Shown piece by piece: positions 1-7,036 of a stretch of DNA of 11,461 nt (position 1 is the first letter of the stretch; the number at the start of each line of letters is the position of its first letter). Made by a program: the position numbers and the translations under genes. Location: positions 1 to 11,461 of the forward strand of contig JBMOQT010000101.1 in assembly GCA_049320945.1 (NCBI GenBank). The letters run 5' to 3'. The notes under the pieces are model-generated. The model had not been told where the DNA came from. It was given only the letters and a program-made list of their open reading frames with translations, and made no database searches. Source of the DNA: DYIB01 sp049320945. GTDB lineage: Bacteria > Pseudomonadota > Gammaproteobacteria > Burkholderiales > Rhodocyclaceae.

Positions 1-92
1 CGCTCGTGGGCGCCGCCCTTGGCCAGCAGCGGCTCGAGGGCGAGAGGGTTGCGCGGCCTGAAGGTCCGCACCTTCTGCTTGGCGCGCTTCAT
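1..92 (-). CDS. Short basic protein of unknown function downstream of bioC (partial, C-terminus cut by window edge)
   Basis: The ATG at 92-90 shares ATGA with the bioC stop at 91-89, the usual sign of translational coupling. Thirty codons are visible before the left edge, giving a protein that begins MKRAKQKVRTFRPRNPLALE and continues with PLLAKGGAHER. The N-terminus is strongly basic (eight K/R in the first 14 residues) and has no signal peptide or membrane segment. The RNPLAL...KGGAHE pattern resembles short, basic, uncharacterised proteins that I recall from betaproteobacterial genomes, but I cannot name a family. The overlap and the reasonable composition support a real gene. Its role is unknown, and a nucleic-acid or ribosome contact would be only a guess from the charge. 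Confidence 0.6.
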   Translation of the reverse strand, partial: MKRAKQKVRTFRPRNPLALEPLLAKGGAHE

Positions 93-982
93 CGCGGCTT
101 GTGCAGCCTGTCCAGGCGCACGATGGCGCGGCCATCCGCAGTGACGCGCGGCTGCGGCTTCCAGGCGTGGCCATAGACCACTTCCACGGTCGACGGCAGG
201 CGGCCGTCGTGCCGCAGTTGCTCGTAGGCGGCACGCACGCGTGCCAGGCGGCGCGGGGTGGTCAGGCCGCGCGGGCGGCCGGCCAGGGCGTTGTGTGAAC
301 CGGTGGCGCGCAGATCGCGCATCAGGTCGTCCACGCTGCCATAGGTGACGGTGATCATTTCCATGTCCATGACCGGATCGGCGAAGCCGGCGGCGACCAG
401 CATGTCGCCCAGATCGTGCATGTCGATGAAGCGGTGCACGTGGGCGCCCTCGTCCGCCGCGGCGAAGGCGCCGCGCAGTTCCTTCAAGGTATCGGGGCCG
501 ACGGTGGAGAACATGAGCAGCCCGCCCACTTCCAGTACCCGGTGCATCTCCTTGAAGGCGGCCAGGGGGTCGGCCACCCAGTGCAAGGCGAGGTTGGACC
601 ACAGCAGGCCCGCACAACCGCTGCGCAGGGGGACGCGCCCCATGTCGGCGCACAGAAAGGCGGGCTCGCGCCCGGCCAGGGCGGCGAGCTTGCGCCGGTA
701 CCAGGGCGTCTTGTCGCGCGCGGCCGCCGCCATGGGCAGGGCCAGGTCGAAGCCGGCGCGCCGGGCCTGGGGATAGCGGGCACCCAGCAGGCGCAGATCG
801 TCCCCGGTGCCGCAGCCGGCATCCACCACCAGTCCTGGTGAAATCTTGACGTAGTCGAGGCGTGCCGCCATGCGCGCGGCGATCTCCCGCTGCAGCTGTG
901 CGGCGGCGTCGTAGCCGCCCGCGGCGCGCGCGAAGGCGCGGCGCACCACGGCGGGGTCGGGGCGGTAGCGGCTGTCGTTCAT
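89..982 (-). CDS. bioC: Malonyl-[acyl-carrier protein] O-methyltransferase BioC
   Basis: BioC uses S-adenosylmethionine to methylate the free carboxyl of malonyl-ACP. The capped product can then be extended by the fatty-acid enzymes to pimeloyl-ACP methyl ester for biotin synthesis in the cytoplasm. The 297-residue product has a class I methyltransferase fold: SAM motif I is VVDAGCGTG at residues 52-60, the acidic residue after strand 2 is D79, CADM lies at 111-114, and a NLALHWV segment at about 130-136 is typical of BioC. The N-terminal AFARAAGGYDAAAQLQREIA also matches the BioC entry region. The ATG at 982 follows the bioB stop by 30 bp with only a weak ribosome-binding site, so translation probably depends on the bioB transcript. 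The stop overlaps the next short ORF by ATGA. No bioH/bioG-type esterase is visible, so demethylation must be encoded elsewhere. Confidence 0.93.
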   Translation of the reverse strand: MNDSRYRPDPAVVRRAFARAAGGYDAAAQLQREIAARMAARLDYVKISPGLVVDAGCGTGDDLRLLGARYPQARRAGFDLALPMAAAARDKTPWYRRKLAALAGREPAFLCADMGRVPLRSGCAGLLWSNLALHWVADPLAAFKEMHRVLEVGGLLMFSTVGPDTLKELRGAFAAADEGAHVHRFIDMHDLGDMLVAAGFADPVMDMEMITVTYGSVDDLMRDLRATGSHNALAGRPRGLTTPRRLARVRAAYEQLRHDGRLPSTVEVVYGHAWKPQPRVTADGRAIVRLDRLHKPR

Positions 983-1012
983 GCCCGGGGGACCGCTGCC
1001 GCCGCGGCAAGT

Positions 1013-1981
1013 TCAGATGGCGTGCAGGCCCAGGCGCGCGAACAGTTTCTCGTCCCTGTCGGCCTCGGGGTTGCCCGTGGTGAGCAGCTTGTCGCCGTAG
1101 AAGATCGAGTTGGCGCCAGCCAGGAAGCACAGGGCCTGCAGCTCGTCGGACATCTGCTGGCGCCCGGCCGACAGGCGCACGAAGCTCCTGGGCATGGTGA
1201 TGCGGGCGCAGGCGATGGTGCGCACGAACTCGAAGGGATCGACCGGCTCGGCGCCCGCCAGGGGCGTGCCGGGGATGGCCACCAGATTGTTGATGGGCAC
1301 GGAGTCGGGCTGCGGCTCCAGGTTGGCCAGCTCGGCGATCAGGCTGGCCCGGTCGCGGCGCGACTCGCCCATGCCGATGATGCCGCCGCAACATACCTTG
1401 ATGCCCGCCTCGCGCACCTTGTGCAGCGTGTCGTGGCGATCCTGCTGGCTGTGGGTGGTAATGACGTGGCCATAGAACTCGGGCGCCGTGTCCAGGTTGT
1501 GGTTGTAGTAGTCCAGGCCCGCCTGGCGCAGCTGCTCGGCCTGCCCCTCCTTGAGCATGCCCAGGGTGACGCAGGTCTCCAGGCCCAGGGCTTTCACCGC
1601 CCGGATCATTTCCGCCACTTCTTCCAGATCGCGCTGCTTCGGGCCGCGCCAGGCGGCGCCCATGCAGAAGCGCGACGCGCCCTTGTCCTTGGCGGCCCGG
1701 GCCGCTGCCACCACCTCGTCGATGGGCATCAGCTTCTCGGCTTCCAGCCCCGTCTTGTGCCGGGCCGACTGGGAGCAGTAGCCGCAATCTTCGGAGCAGC
1801 CGCCAGTCTTGACCGACAGCAGGGTCGAGCGCTGCACCGCGTTGGCATCGAAATGGGCCCGGTGCACCTGCTGGGCATGAAAGAGCAAGTCGTTGAAAGG
1901 CAAAGCGAACAAGGTTTCGACGGCTTCCTTGGTCCACTTCGTGGCGGCGGCTGGCTGGGGGTCTTGCAGGACGGCGGACAT
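1013..1981 (-). CDS. bioB: Biotin synthase BioB (radical SAM)
   Basis: BioB inserts sulfur into dethiobiotin to form the thiophane ring of biotin. It uses a radical-SAM [4Fe-4S] cluster and a sacrificial [2Fe-2S] cluster. From ATG 1981 the protein has 322 residues. The radical-SAM motif CSEDCGYC gives C62, C66 and C69. The second cluster has C106, C137, C197 and R269, each exactly nine above the E. coli ligands C97, C128, C188 and R260. YYNHNLDT lies at 158-165. The reading frame is open to a TTG at 2041, which would add 20 residues. That TTG is the start of the TTGACA -35 hexamer, so I place the start at 1981, which has a modest GGGAAG site upstream. bioB is the first gene of the bioB-bioC unit and is divergent from comF. 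Confidence 0.96.
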   Translation of the reverse strand: MSAVLQDPQPAAATKWTKEAVETLFALPFNDLLFHAQQVHRAHFDANAVQRSTLLSVKTGGCSEDCGYCSQSARHKTGLEAEKLMPIDEVVAAARAAKDKGASRFCMGAAWRGPKQRDLEEVAEMIRAVKALGLETCVTLGMLKEGQAEQLRQAGLDYYNHNLDTAPEFYGHVITTHSQQDRHDTLHKVREAGIKVCCGGIIGMGESRRDRASLIAELANLEPQPDSVPINNLVAIPGTPLAGAEPVDPFEFVRTIACARITMPRSFVRLSAGRQQMSDELQALCFLAGANSIFYGDKLLTTGNPEADRDEKLFARLGLHAI

Positions 1982-1995
1982 GACGACTTCCCGGA

Positions 1996-2001
1996 TACAA
2001 T
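1996..2001 (+). promoter_or_regulatory. Possible -10 box for comF, inside the bioB leader
   Basis: TACAAT matches TATAAT at five of six positions and lies 33 bp before the proposed comF start. The best -35 partner is CGGACA (1975-1980) with a short 15-bp spacer, so the promoter is weak by sequence. If real, it would interleave with the bioB promoter and the two transcripts would start within a few bases of each other on opposite strands. Confidence 0.25.
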
Positions 2002-2011
2002 CGGAGGCCGA

Positions 2012-2041
2012 ATCATCCTTGATCGGGTCGGTCCTTGTCAA
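2012..2041 (-). promoter_or_regulatory. Candidate sigma-70 promoter of the bioB-bioC operon
   Basis: On the minus strand a perfect -35 hexamer TTGACA (2041-2036) is followed by an 18-bp spacer and GATGAT (2017-2012), which matches TATAAT at four of six positions including the important second A and final T. Transcription would start near 2005, leaving a leader of about 25 nt before the bioB ATG at 1981. The -35 box overlaps the proposed comF TTG start. I found no BirA-type (TTGTAAACC) or BioR-type operator here. An imperfect dyad at 1993-2018 (GGATACAATCGG against CCGAATCATCC) is too degenerate to call an operator. Confidence 0.55.
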
Positions 2042-2748
2042 TTTCCCCCGCTCTTGAAGGGTTTTTGCGCCGGGCAGCGGCCTGGCTGCTGCCCCAGGAC
2101 TGCTTCGTCTGCGGCGCCGCCAGCGGCGACAGCCTGTTATGCACCGAGTGCGCTGGCGCCCTGCCGCGCCTCGCTGCCCAGCGCTGCCCCGTGTGCGCCC
2201 TGCCGACTCCGGGCAGCAGCCTGTGCGGCGCCTGCCTCAAGGCACCGCCCCACTTCGACGCCACTGTCGCCCTGTTCGAATATGCCTTTCCCGTAGAACA
2301 ACTGATCCAGGCGCTCAAGTATCACCGCCGCCTGGCGCTCGCCCCCTTCCTGGCCGACCAACTGGCCGGGGCCCTGGCGGCTGTGCCGGCCGACTGCCTG
2401 GTGCCCCTGCCCCTGCATCCGCGCCGCCTGGCCGAGCGCGGCTTCAACCAGGCGGTGGAGCTGGCGCGGCCGGCGGCGCACCGGCTGGGTCTGCCGCTGC
2501 TGCTGCGGGAAGTGGTGCGGGAGGCGGACAACCCGCCCCAGGCGGGCCTCCCCTGGTCGCAGCGGCGGCGCAACGTGCGCCATGCCTTCCGCTGCACCGT
2601 CGATCTCACGGGGAAGTCGGTGGTCGTGGTGGATGACGTGATGACCACCGGCGCCACCCTGGACGAGTTCGCCCGCACCCTGAAGAAGCACGGCGCGGCG
2701 CGAGTCACCAACTGCGTGGTGGCGCGCACCCTGCCTCAGGAGCCGTAA
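2035..2748 (+). CDS. comF: ComF family protein (zinc-finger plus phosphoribosyltransferase fold)
   Basis: ComF-family proteins (E. coli GntX is a homologue) are cytoplasmic and needed for DNA uptake in several naturally competent bacteria; they are thought to help handle incoming single strands. The 237-residue product carries an N-terminal cysteine cluster, C23xxC26, C36xxC39, C51xxC54 and C64xxC67, typical of ComF double zinc-finger regions. A type I phosphoribosyltransferase domain follows, with the PRPP-binding loop VVVVDDVMTTGAT at 196-208 and the conserved RGFNQA at 135-140. The start is uncertain. TTG at 2035 is the first possible start after an in-frame stop at 2020-2022, and TTG at 2065 would give a protein ten residues shorter. 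No ATG exists before the first CxxC. The gene is divergent from bioB and ends 7 bp from the convergent mshN stop. Confidence 0.88.
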   Translation: MSISPALEGFLRRAAAWLLPQDCFVCGAASGDSLLCTECAGALPRLAAQRCPVCALPTPGSSLCGACLKAPPHFDATVALFEYAFPVEQLIQALKYHRRLALAPFLADQLAGALAAVPADCLVPLPLHPRRLAERGFNQAVELARPAAHRLGLPLLLREVVREADNPPQAGLPWSQRRRNVRHAFRCTVDLTGKSVVVVDDVMTTGATLDEFARTLKKHGAARVTNCVVARTLPQEP

Positions 2749-2755
2749 TCGGGAA

Positions 2756-3907
2756 TCACTGCAACTGGGCCAGGCGCTGCTCCACGTAGCGCTCCAGCTC
2801 GGCCGACAGGCTGCCGCTGGCGCGGGCGCGCTGGAAGGCTTCGCGCGCCTCGGCGGACCGGCCGTCGGCTTCCAGGGAGATGCCCAAGCCCATCCACCAC
2901 ACGCCCACCTGGGGCGCCAGGCGCAGCGCCGCCTGGTATTCCTCGGCAGCGGCACGATGCTGCTCCAGGCGCTGCAGCACGCCGGCATGGAAACCGCGAT
3001 ATTCGGCGCTGGCGGCACTGCCTGCCAGATTCCTGTGCAGGGTTTCGGCCGCCGCCCGCAACTCGCCCCGCTCCACCTGGATGCGCGCAAGCTTGAGCGC
3101 CAGCGGCGCGCTGCCGGGGCTGTGGCCCAGGCCCTCCTGCAGCAGGGCCTGGGCCTCCGCCAGCTGGCGTTGCTCCACCAGCAGGCCGGCCAGCGCCAGG
3201 CGCGCTTGGACATGGGCGGGATCCTCCTGGAGCGCGGTGCGCAGCCCGCCCTGGGCCTCGCCCGCCCGGCCCTGGTTGAGGGCGGCCACGGCCTTGCGGT
3301 ACTCGTGGTCTGCCCGTTCGCGCGGACTGGTCAGCCGCGGCTGCTTCTCAATCACCACCGGGCCGGGGGCGGCAGGAGCGGGCGCAGGCGCTGCCTCCGG
3401 TTTGAGGGACAGGCGGGTGGCCACTTTCAACCCGGCGGACTCGCTGCGCGGATCCGCAGCCGGCTTGACCTTGGATGCTGTCGGCATGGGGGCGACAGCC
3501 GGCCCTTCCTCACGCGGTGGTGCCGCTTCCCCCTCGGGGGTGGGCTGGGGCGCTGCCGGCGCCAGCGGCGTTGCAGCGGCGCTGGGTGCAACAGGCGCAG
3601 GCCCATTGGGCGCTGGCTCCGCAGCCGGCGGTGGTGTCGGCGCAGCCGTGACGGCAGCTGGCGGTGCCGGCGCGGCAGCCGGTGCCGGCTGCGGCCGGGT
3701 TTCCGGCCGGGGCGCCACCGGGGAGTCCCGTCCCCACCAATAAGCCGCGCCCACAAGAGCCGCAATCACCGCCACGGCAGCCGCCACTTTCGGCGCGACC
3801 GAGGGGCGCGGCGCCGGCAGCGGCCGCACGGCGTTGGGCAGCGCTCCCCGCTCGGCGCCGGCGCGGCGTTGCTCCAGGTCGCGCAGCATCTGGTTGATCA
3901 GACTCAT
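2756..3907 (-). CDS. mshN: MSHA biogenesis protein MshN (TPR protein)
   Basis: MshN is a bitopic inner-membrane protein of the MSHA pilus assembly machine and is expected to act with the AAA+ protein MshM and the secretin MshL. The 383-residue product begins MSLINQMLRDLEQRRA, the hallmark N-terminus of the family. A single membrane segment follows at about 40-58, then a Pro/Ala-rich periplasmic linker at about 62-188. TPR-like helices run from about 197 to the end (A-rich pairs near 201-235, 236-265, 285-332 and 336-365), closing with WWMGLGISLEADGRSAEA and a final amphipathic helix. The ATG at 3907 abuts the assembly gap. A second ATGAGCCT at 4016-4009, on the other side of the gap, could be the same start codon, so the start and the first few codons are not secure. 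It is the last gene of the pilus unit here. Confidence 0.9.
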   Translation of the reverse strand: MSLINQMLRDLEQRRAGAERGALPNAVRPLPAPRPSVAPKVAAAVAVIAALVGAAYWWGRDSPVAPRPETRPQPAPAAAPAPPAAVTAAPTPPPAAEPAPNGPAPVAPSAAATPLAPAAPQPTPEGEAAPPREEGPAVAPMPTASKVKPAADPRSESAGLKVATRLSLKPEAAPAPAPAAPGPVVIEKQPRLTSPRERADHEYRKAVAALNQGRAGEAQGGLRTALQEDPAHVQARLALAGLLVEQRQLAEAQALLQEGLGHSPGSAPLALKLARIQVERGELRAAAETLHRNLAGSAASAEYRGFHAGVLQRLEQHRAAAEEYQAALRLAPQVGVWWMGLGISLEADGRSAEAREAFQRARASGSLSAELERYVEQRLAQLQ

Positions 3908-3908
3908 G

Positions 3909-4008
3909 NNNNNNNNNNNNNNNNNNNNNNNNNNNNNNNNNNNNNNNNNNNNNNNNNNNNNNNNNNNNNNNNNNNNNNNNNNNNNNNNNNNNNNNNNNNN
4001 NNNNNNNN
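3909..4008. other. Assembly gap of 100 Ns
   Basis: Exactly 100 unknown bases separate the mshN start (ATG at 3907) from the end of mshM (stop at 4021-4019). A run of exactly 100 is the conventional placeholder for a join of unknown length, so the true distance may be zero, negative (unmerged overlap) or large. Both edges read like the same mshN start: ATGAGTCT on the left and ATGAGCCT on the right, each preceded by C on the coding strand. Confidence 0.97.
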
Positions 4009-4018
4009 AGGCTCATGG

Positions 4019-4852
4019 TCACCACGCGCGCCACCATGGCAGGCGCACTTCTTCCGTATCGCGCGCGGCGCGGCGGGTGTGGCGCGCCGCCACCAGCTGC
4101 CTGCCCTCGCCGAAGGCGCACAGCAAGGCCTTGTGCGCCAGGATATTCACCATGCGCGGTATGCCGCCGCTGGCGCGATGGAGCAGGCGCACCGCGCCGG
4201 GCGCGAACAATCCATCGCCGCGGTAGCCCGCCACGCGCAGGCGGTGGGCCAGGTACAGGTCCAGCTCGCCCCGCTGCAGGCCTGCGAGGCGATAATGAAA
4301 GGCGATGCGCTGGCGCAACTGGCGCACCGCCGGATTGGCCAGGCGGGCATCCAGCTCCGGCTGTCCGAACAGCACCAGGTGCAGCAGCTTGCGTTTCTCG
4401 GTCTCCAGGTTGGACAGCAGGCGCAGAGCCTCCAGGCTTTCGATGGGCATGGCCTGGGCCTCGTCGATGCACAACACCACCCGCTTACCCTGGCGCGCGA
4501 ACTCCAGCAGGGCCTCGTTCAGTGCCTTCACCAGATGGAACTGGTAGTCGTAGCGCTCCAGAGTGATGCCCAGTTCCTCCGCCAGCGCCAACAGCAGGGT
4601 GCGCGGTTCCAGGTAGGGATTGGGCAGGTAGGCGGTGACGTACTCGTCGCCCAGCGCCACCAGGAAGCGGCGGCACAGAAGCGTCTTGCCGGTGCCCACC
4701 TCGCCCGTGATCTTGATGAAACCCTCACCGCTCCCCACGGCCACGAGCAGGGTATTGAGCGCCTCCTGATGGGCGCTGGCGGCAAAGGCGAACTGGGTGT
4801 CGGGGGTGATGCCGAAGGGCAGCTCGCTCAGGCCGAAATGGGACAGGTACAT
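4019..4852 (-). CDS. mshM: MSHA biogenesis ATPase MshM (ExeA-like AAA+)
   Basis: MshM belongs to the ExeA/GspA group of AAA+ ATPases, which in type II secretion work with a GspB partner to insert or position the secretin across the peptidoglycan. Here the partners would be MshN and MshL. The 277-residue product shows the family opening MYLSHFGLSELPFGITPDTQ, Walker A GEVGTGKT at 50-57 and Walker B VVLCIDEAQ at 125-133 with D130 and E131. A sensor-region GQPEL lies at 163-167, a likely arginine finger in RQRI near 180-183, and the sensor-2 motif SGGIPRMVN at 228-236. It lacks the C-terminal membrane and peptidoglycan-binding part of long ExeA proteins, which is normal for MshM. The gene starts 10 bp after mshL and ends just before the gap. 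The Arg/Trp-rich C-terminus is complete, with TGA at 4021-4019. Confidence 0.92.
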   Translation of the reverse strand: MYLSHFGLSELPFGITPDTQFAFAASAHQEALNTLLVAVGSGEGFIKITGEVGTGKTLLCRRFLVALGDEYVTAYLPNPYLEPRTLLLALAEELGITLERYDYQFHLVKALNEALLEFARQGKRVVLCIDEAQAMPIESLEALRLLSNLETEKRKLLHLVLFGQPELDARLANPAVRQLRQRIAFHYRLAGLQRGELDLYLAHRLRVAGYRGDGLFAPGAVRLLHRASGGIPRMVNILAHKALLCAFGEGRQLVAARHTRRAARDTEEVRLPWWRAW

Positions 4853-4862
4853 CGTCGCCCGG

Positions 4863-6659
4863 TCATTCCTTGATCTGGGTTCCCTGAGGCGTGACCGTGA
4901 TAGTGCGCTTGCCCAGGCTCTCCACGCGCCGTTGCGTGTCCTGCAGGTCCTGAACCCAGCTGCGGTCGTCGCGGATGATGGTCGGCTTGAGCAGGATCAC
5001 CAGCTCGCTCTTCAGGGCGCTGCGCGTCTTGTTGCCGAACAGGTTGCCAAGAACGGGGATGTCCTGGGCTCCCGGCAGCCCGGAGCGGTCGCTGGTCTGG
5101 CTCTGCTTCATCAGCCCGCCGATGGCGACGATGTTGCCGTCCTGGACGCGCACGATGCTGTCGCTTTCGTTCACCGCGCTGGCTGCCAGCGGCAGCTTGA
5201 AGGTGCCCAGGGTGCCCAGATCCAGCAGCTTGGTCTTCTCCGCCACCTCGCTGATGGAGGGATGGATGTGCAGGATGATGTTGTTCTCGTCGTCGATCTG
5301 GGGCGTGACATCCAGGGCGATGCCCGAGAAGAACGGCTGCACGGTGATGGTCGGCGACACCGTGCTGGCGCCCGCGACATTGGTCGTCGTGGTGGTGGTG
5401 ACGCTGGTGACGAAAAACTCGTCCGAACCCACTTTCAGCACCGCCTTCTGGTTGTTGAGGGTGGCGATGCGCGGGCTGGACAGGACGTGCACCGTGCCCT
5501 GGGTTTCCAGGAAGCTCAGCAGGGCGGCGAAGTTGCTGGCCTGGATCGCCAGGCCGAACAGTCCGGTGCCCAGGTTGGTGCCGCCGACCAGGCTGGAGCC
5601 TGCGACGGCGGACAGCGTCGGGTTGGTGAATACCAGCGAGCCGTCGCTCAGGCTGCCTTCGAAGGATTCGGACCCGGAGCCGATGGCACCATTTCGCTGC
5701 AACACCGTGCCCGGGGTGAGCATGCCGCCGCTGACGCGCGTGGCGCCGCGACGGAACGCCGCCCAATTGACGCCGGACTCGTAGCCGTCGCGCAGCACCA
5801 CCTCGACGATCTTGGCTTCGAGCATCACCTGGCGCTCGACGATCAACTGGGTGGCACGCAGGAAGTTTTCCACGCTGCGCAGCTCGCCGGGAAAGGCGCG
5901 CACCACGATCACCCCCGACATGGGGTTGAGGATCACCTGGCGTCCGTTTTCGGCGCCGACGATGGTGCGCAGCGCCGCGCCCAGATCGGTCCAGAAGTCG
6001 CTGTCGGAAGTGGTATAGACGCGGCTGGACTCCGGCGTGCGCTGGGTGCCGGCGGTGCCGGTGCCCCCGGCGGGGACCGGGGCGGCGGCCGTTCCCGTGG
6101 CCGCCGTGGTGCCAGGCTGCTGCGCCGTGGAAATGGAGCCGGAAGTCACGCGCACGTCCGACAGGCCCTGCCGGCGGCCGGCCAGGTAGTTCACCTGGAA
6201 TACGCGGGTCTGCAGCGCCAGGGGCTGGACGAAAATGCGCGTGCCCTGGATCTTGTACTCGTAGCCGTACAGCTCGCGCAGGGTGTCCAGGGCTTCCTTG
6301 ACGGTGACATCCTTGAGGTTCACCGTGATGCTGCCGCCCATCTCGGGTGGCAGCAGCATGCTGTAGCGGGTGCCGGAAACGATGACCATATACACCTGGG
6401 CCGCCGGGGCGTTGTTCACCACCAGGTCGAAGCGCGGCTCGGCCGCCGCCGGCGCCTTGGGCAATTCCGCCTGCAGGGGCGGCAGCAGCGCCTTGTCCAC
6501 CGCCTCGGGGCGCGGCGCCACACGCCGCTCGGCCGCCTGTTTCAGGTCTTCGTTGATGCGCTCCGACACCTCCCCCTGCCTGATCTGGGGAGCCGAGCAG
6601 GCGGCCGCCGCGAGGGCCGCCGCCAGCATGAAAGCGCGTTTCGTTATGGTATTTTTCAT
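4863..6659 (-). CDS. mshL: MSHA pilus secretin MshL
   Basis: MshL is the outer-membrane secretin through which the MSHA pilus leaves the cell. The 598-residue precursor has a basic N-terminus, a hydrophobic segment and a plausible lipobox ending at C21 (AAAC, slightly off the usual L at -3), so it is probably a lipoprotein. An STN-like secretin/TonB N-terminal domain covers about 77-145 and includes GSITVNLKDVTVKEALDTL. A Gly/Thr/Ala-rich linker at about 173-212 is followed by an N1-type domain, with VIVVRAFPGELRSVENFL at 250-267. The secretin barrel spans about 275-565 and carries VHVLSSPRIATLNNQKAVL near 390-408 and the signature VAIGGLMKQSQTSDRSGLPG at 511-530, then IPVLGNLF at 534-541 and the closing strand ELVILLKPTII. 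A Thr-rich stretch (419-426) probably lies in a gate or lip loop. ATG 6659 overlaps the mshK stop by ATGA. Confidence 0.95.
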   Translation of the reverse strand: MKNTITKRAFMLAAALAAAACSAPQIRQGEVSERINEDLKQAAERRVAPRPEAVDKALLPPLQAELPKAPAAAEPRFDLVVNNAPAAQVYMVIVSGTRYSMLLPPEMGGSITVNLKDVTVKEALDTLRELYGYEYKIQGTRIFVQPLALQTRVFQVNYLAGRRQGLSDVRVTSGSISTAQQPGTTAATGTAAAPVPAGGTGTAGTQRTPESSRVYTTSDSDFWTDLGAALRTIVGAENGRQVILNPMSGVIVVRAFPGELRSVENFLRATQLIVERQVMLEAKIVEVVLRDGYESGVNWAAFRRGATRVSGGMLTPGTVLQRNGAIGSGSESFEGSLSDGSLVFTNPTLSAVAGSSLVGGTNLGTGLFGLAIQASNFAALLSFLETQGTVHVLSSPRIATLNNQKAVLKVGSDEFFVTSVTTTTTTNVAGASTVSPTITVQPFFSGIALDVTPQIDDENNIILHIHPSISEVAEKTKLLDLGTLGTFKLPLAASAVNESDSIVRVQDGNIVAIGGLMKQSQTSDRSGLPGAQDIPVLGNLFGNKTRSALKSELVILLKPTIIRDDRSWVQDLQDTQRRVESLGKRTITVTPQGTQIKE

Positions 6660-7036
6660 CGAACCCCCTGCTGAGCCGGGCCGGATTCCTTCCTGTGCTT
6701 GCCTGCCGTTGCCGACGCTGCAGGCTTTTTCTCCACGTCGGGTGTCATCCTGAGCGTCCGCATTCCTTCGGGACCCTTGAGGACCACTTCGGCTTCGGTG
6801 ATCCTCACCACCTGCGCCTCGCCCACCCTGCCGCCCACCTGCACCCGCTCGCCGTTGATGATGGCTAGAGCCTTGCCGCGCGCGGGCATGATGATGGTTT
6901 GAAGGGTGTGGCCGCCCTGCACCGCGCCGCCCGGCGCCCCGTGAGCCGCGCCCGGCGGGCGGGTGGGATCCGGCAATGACTGGGCCGCCACCGCGCCGGC
7001 TGCCGCCGCCAGCAGGATGGGAATGAGGCGCTTCAT
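6656..7036 (-). CDS. mshK: MSHA biogenesis protein MshK (PilP-like periplasmic linker)
   Basis: MshK is expected in the periplasm, joining the inner-membrane MshI/I2/J platform to the MshL secretin in the way PilP joins PilNO to PilQ. From ATG 7036 the product is 126 residues. It has a signal peptide at about 1-18 (MKRLIPILLAAAAGAVAAQS) and then LPDPTRPPGA at 21-30; the DPTRPP motif is the mark of MshK and GspC/PilP-like proteins. A small beta domain follows (about 43-98), with HTLQTIIMPARGKALAIING and GERVQVGGRVGEA, then a basic Lys-rich tail. The frame is open for 32 codons further upstream, including ATG 7048. ATG 7036 is preferred because it forms an ATGA overlap with the mshJ stop and places the signal peptide at the N-terminus. 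The stop overlaps mshL by ATGA. Confidence 0.88.
   Translation of the reverse strand: MKRLIPILLAAAAGAVAAQSLPDPTRPPGAAHGAPGGAVQGGHTLQTIIMPARGKALAIINGERVQVGGRVGEAQVVRITEAEVVLKGPEGMRTLRMTPDVEKKPAASATAGKHRKESGPAQQGVR

Noticed and set aside
1982..2034. BirA or BioR operator controlling bioB
   Set aside because: No TTGTAAACC-type or TTATAGATAA-type half-sites are present. The only dyad (1993-2018) is imperfect and unlike either.
1982..2041. A 20-residue N-terminal extension of BioB from TTG 2041
   Set aside because: The TTG is part of the TTGACA -35 box, and ATG 1981 places all conserved residues at a constant offset of nine from E. coli BioB.
1022..2296. A 424-codon open frame on the plus strand across bioB and into comF
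   Set aside because: It lies antisense to bioB, whose cluster ligands are all conserved, and out of frame with comF. The composition is typical of GC-rich antisense frames.
4797..6674. A 625-codon open frame on the plus strand opposite mshL
   Set aside because: It is the mirror of a well-supported secretin gene in GC-rich DNA. Its translation is rich in Gln, His, Arg and Gly with no recognisable domain, and mshL shows full family motifs on the other strand.
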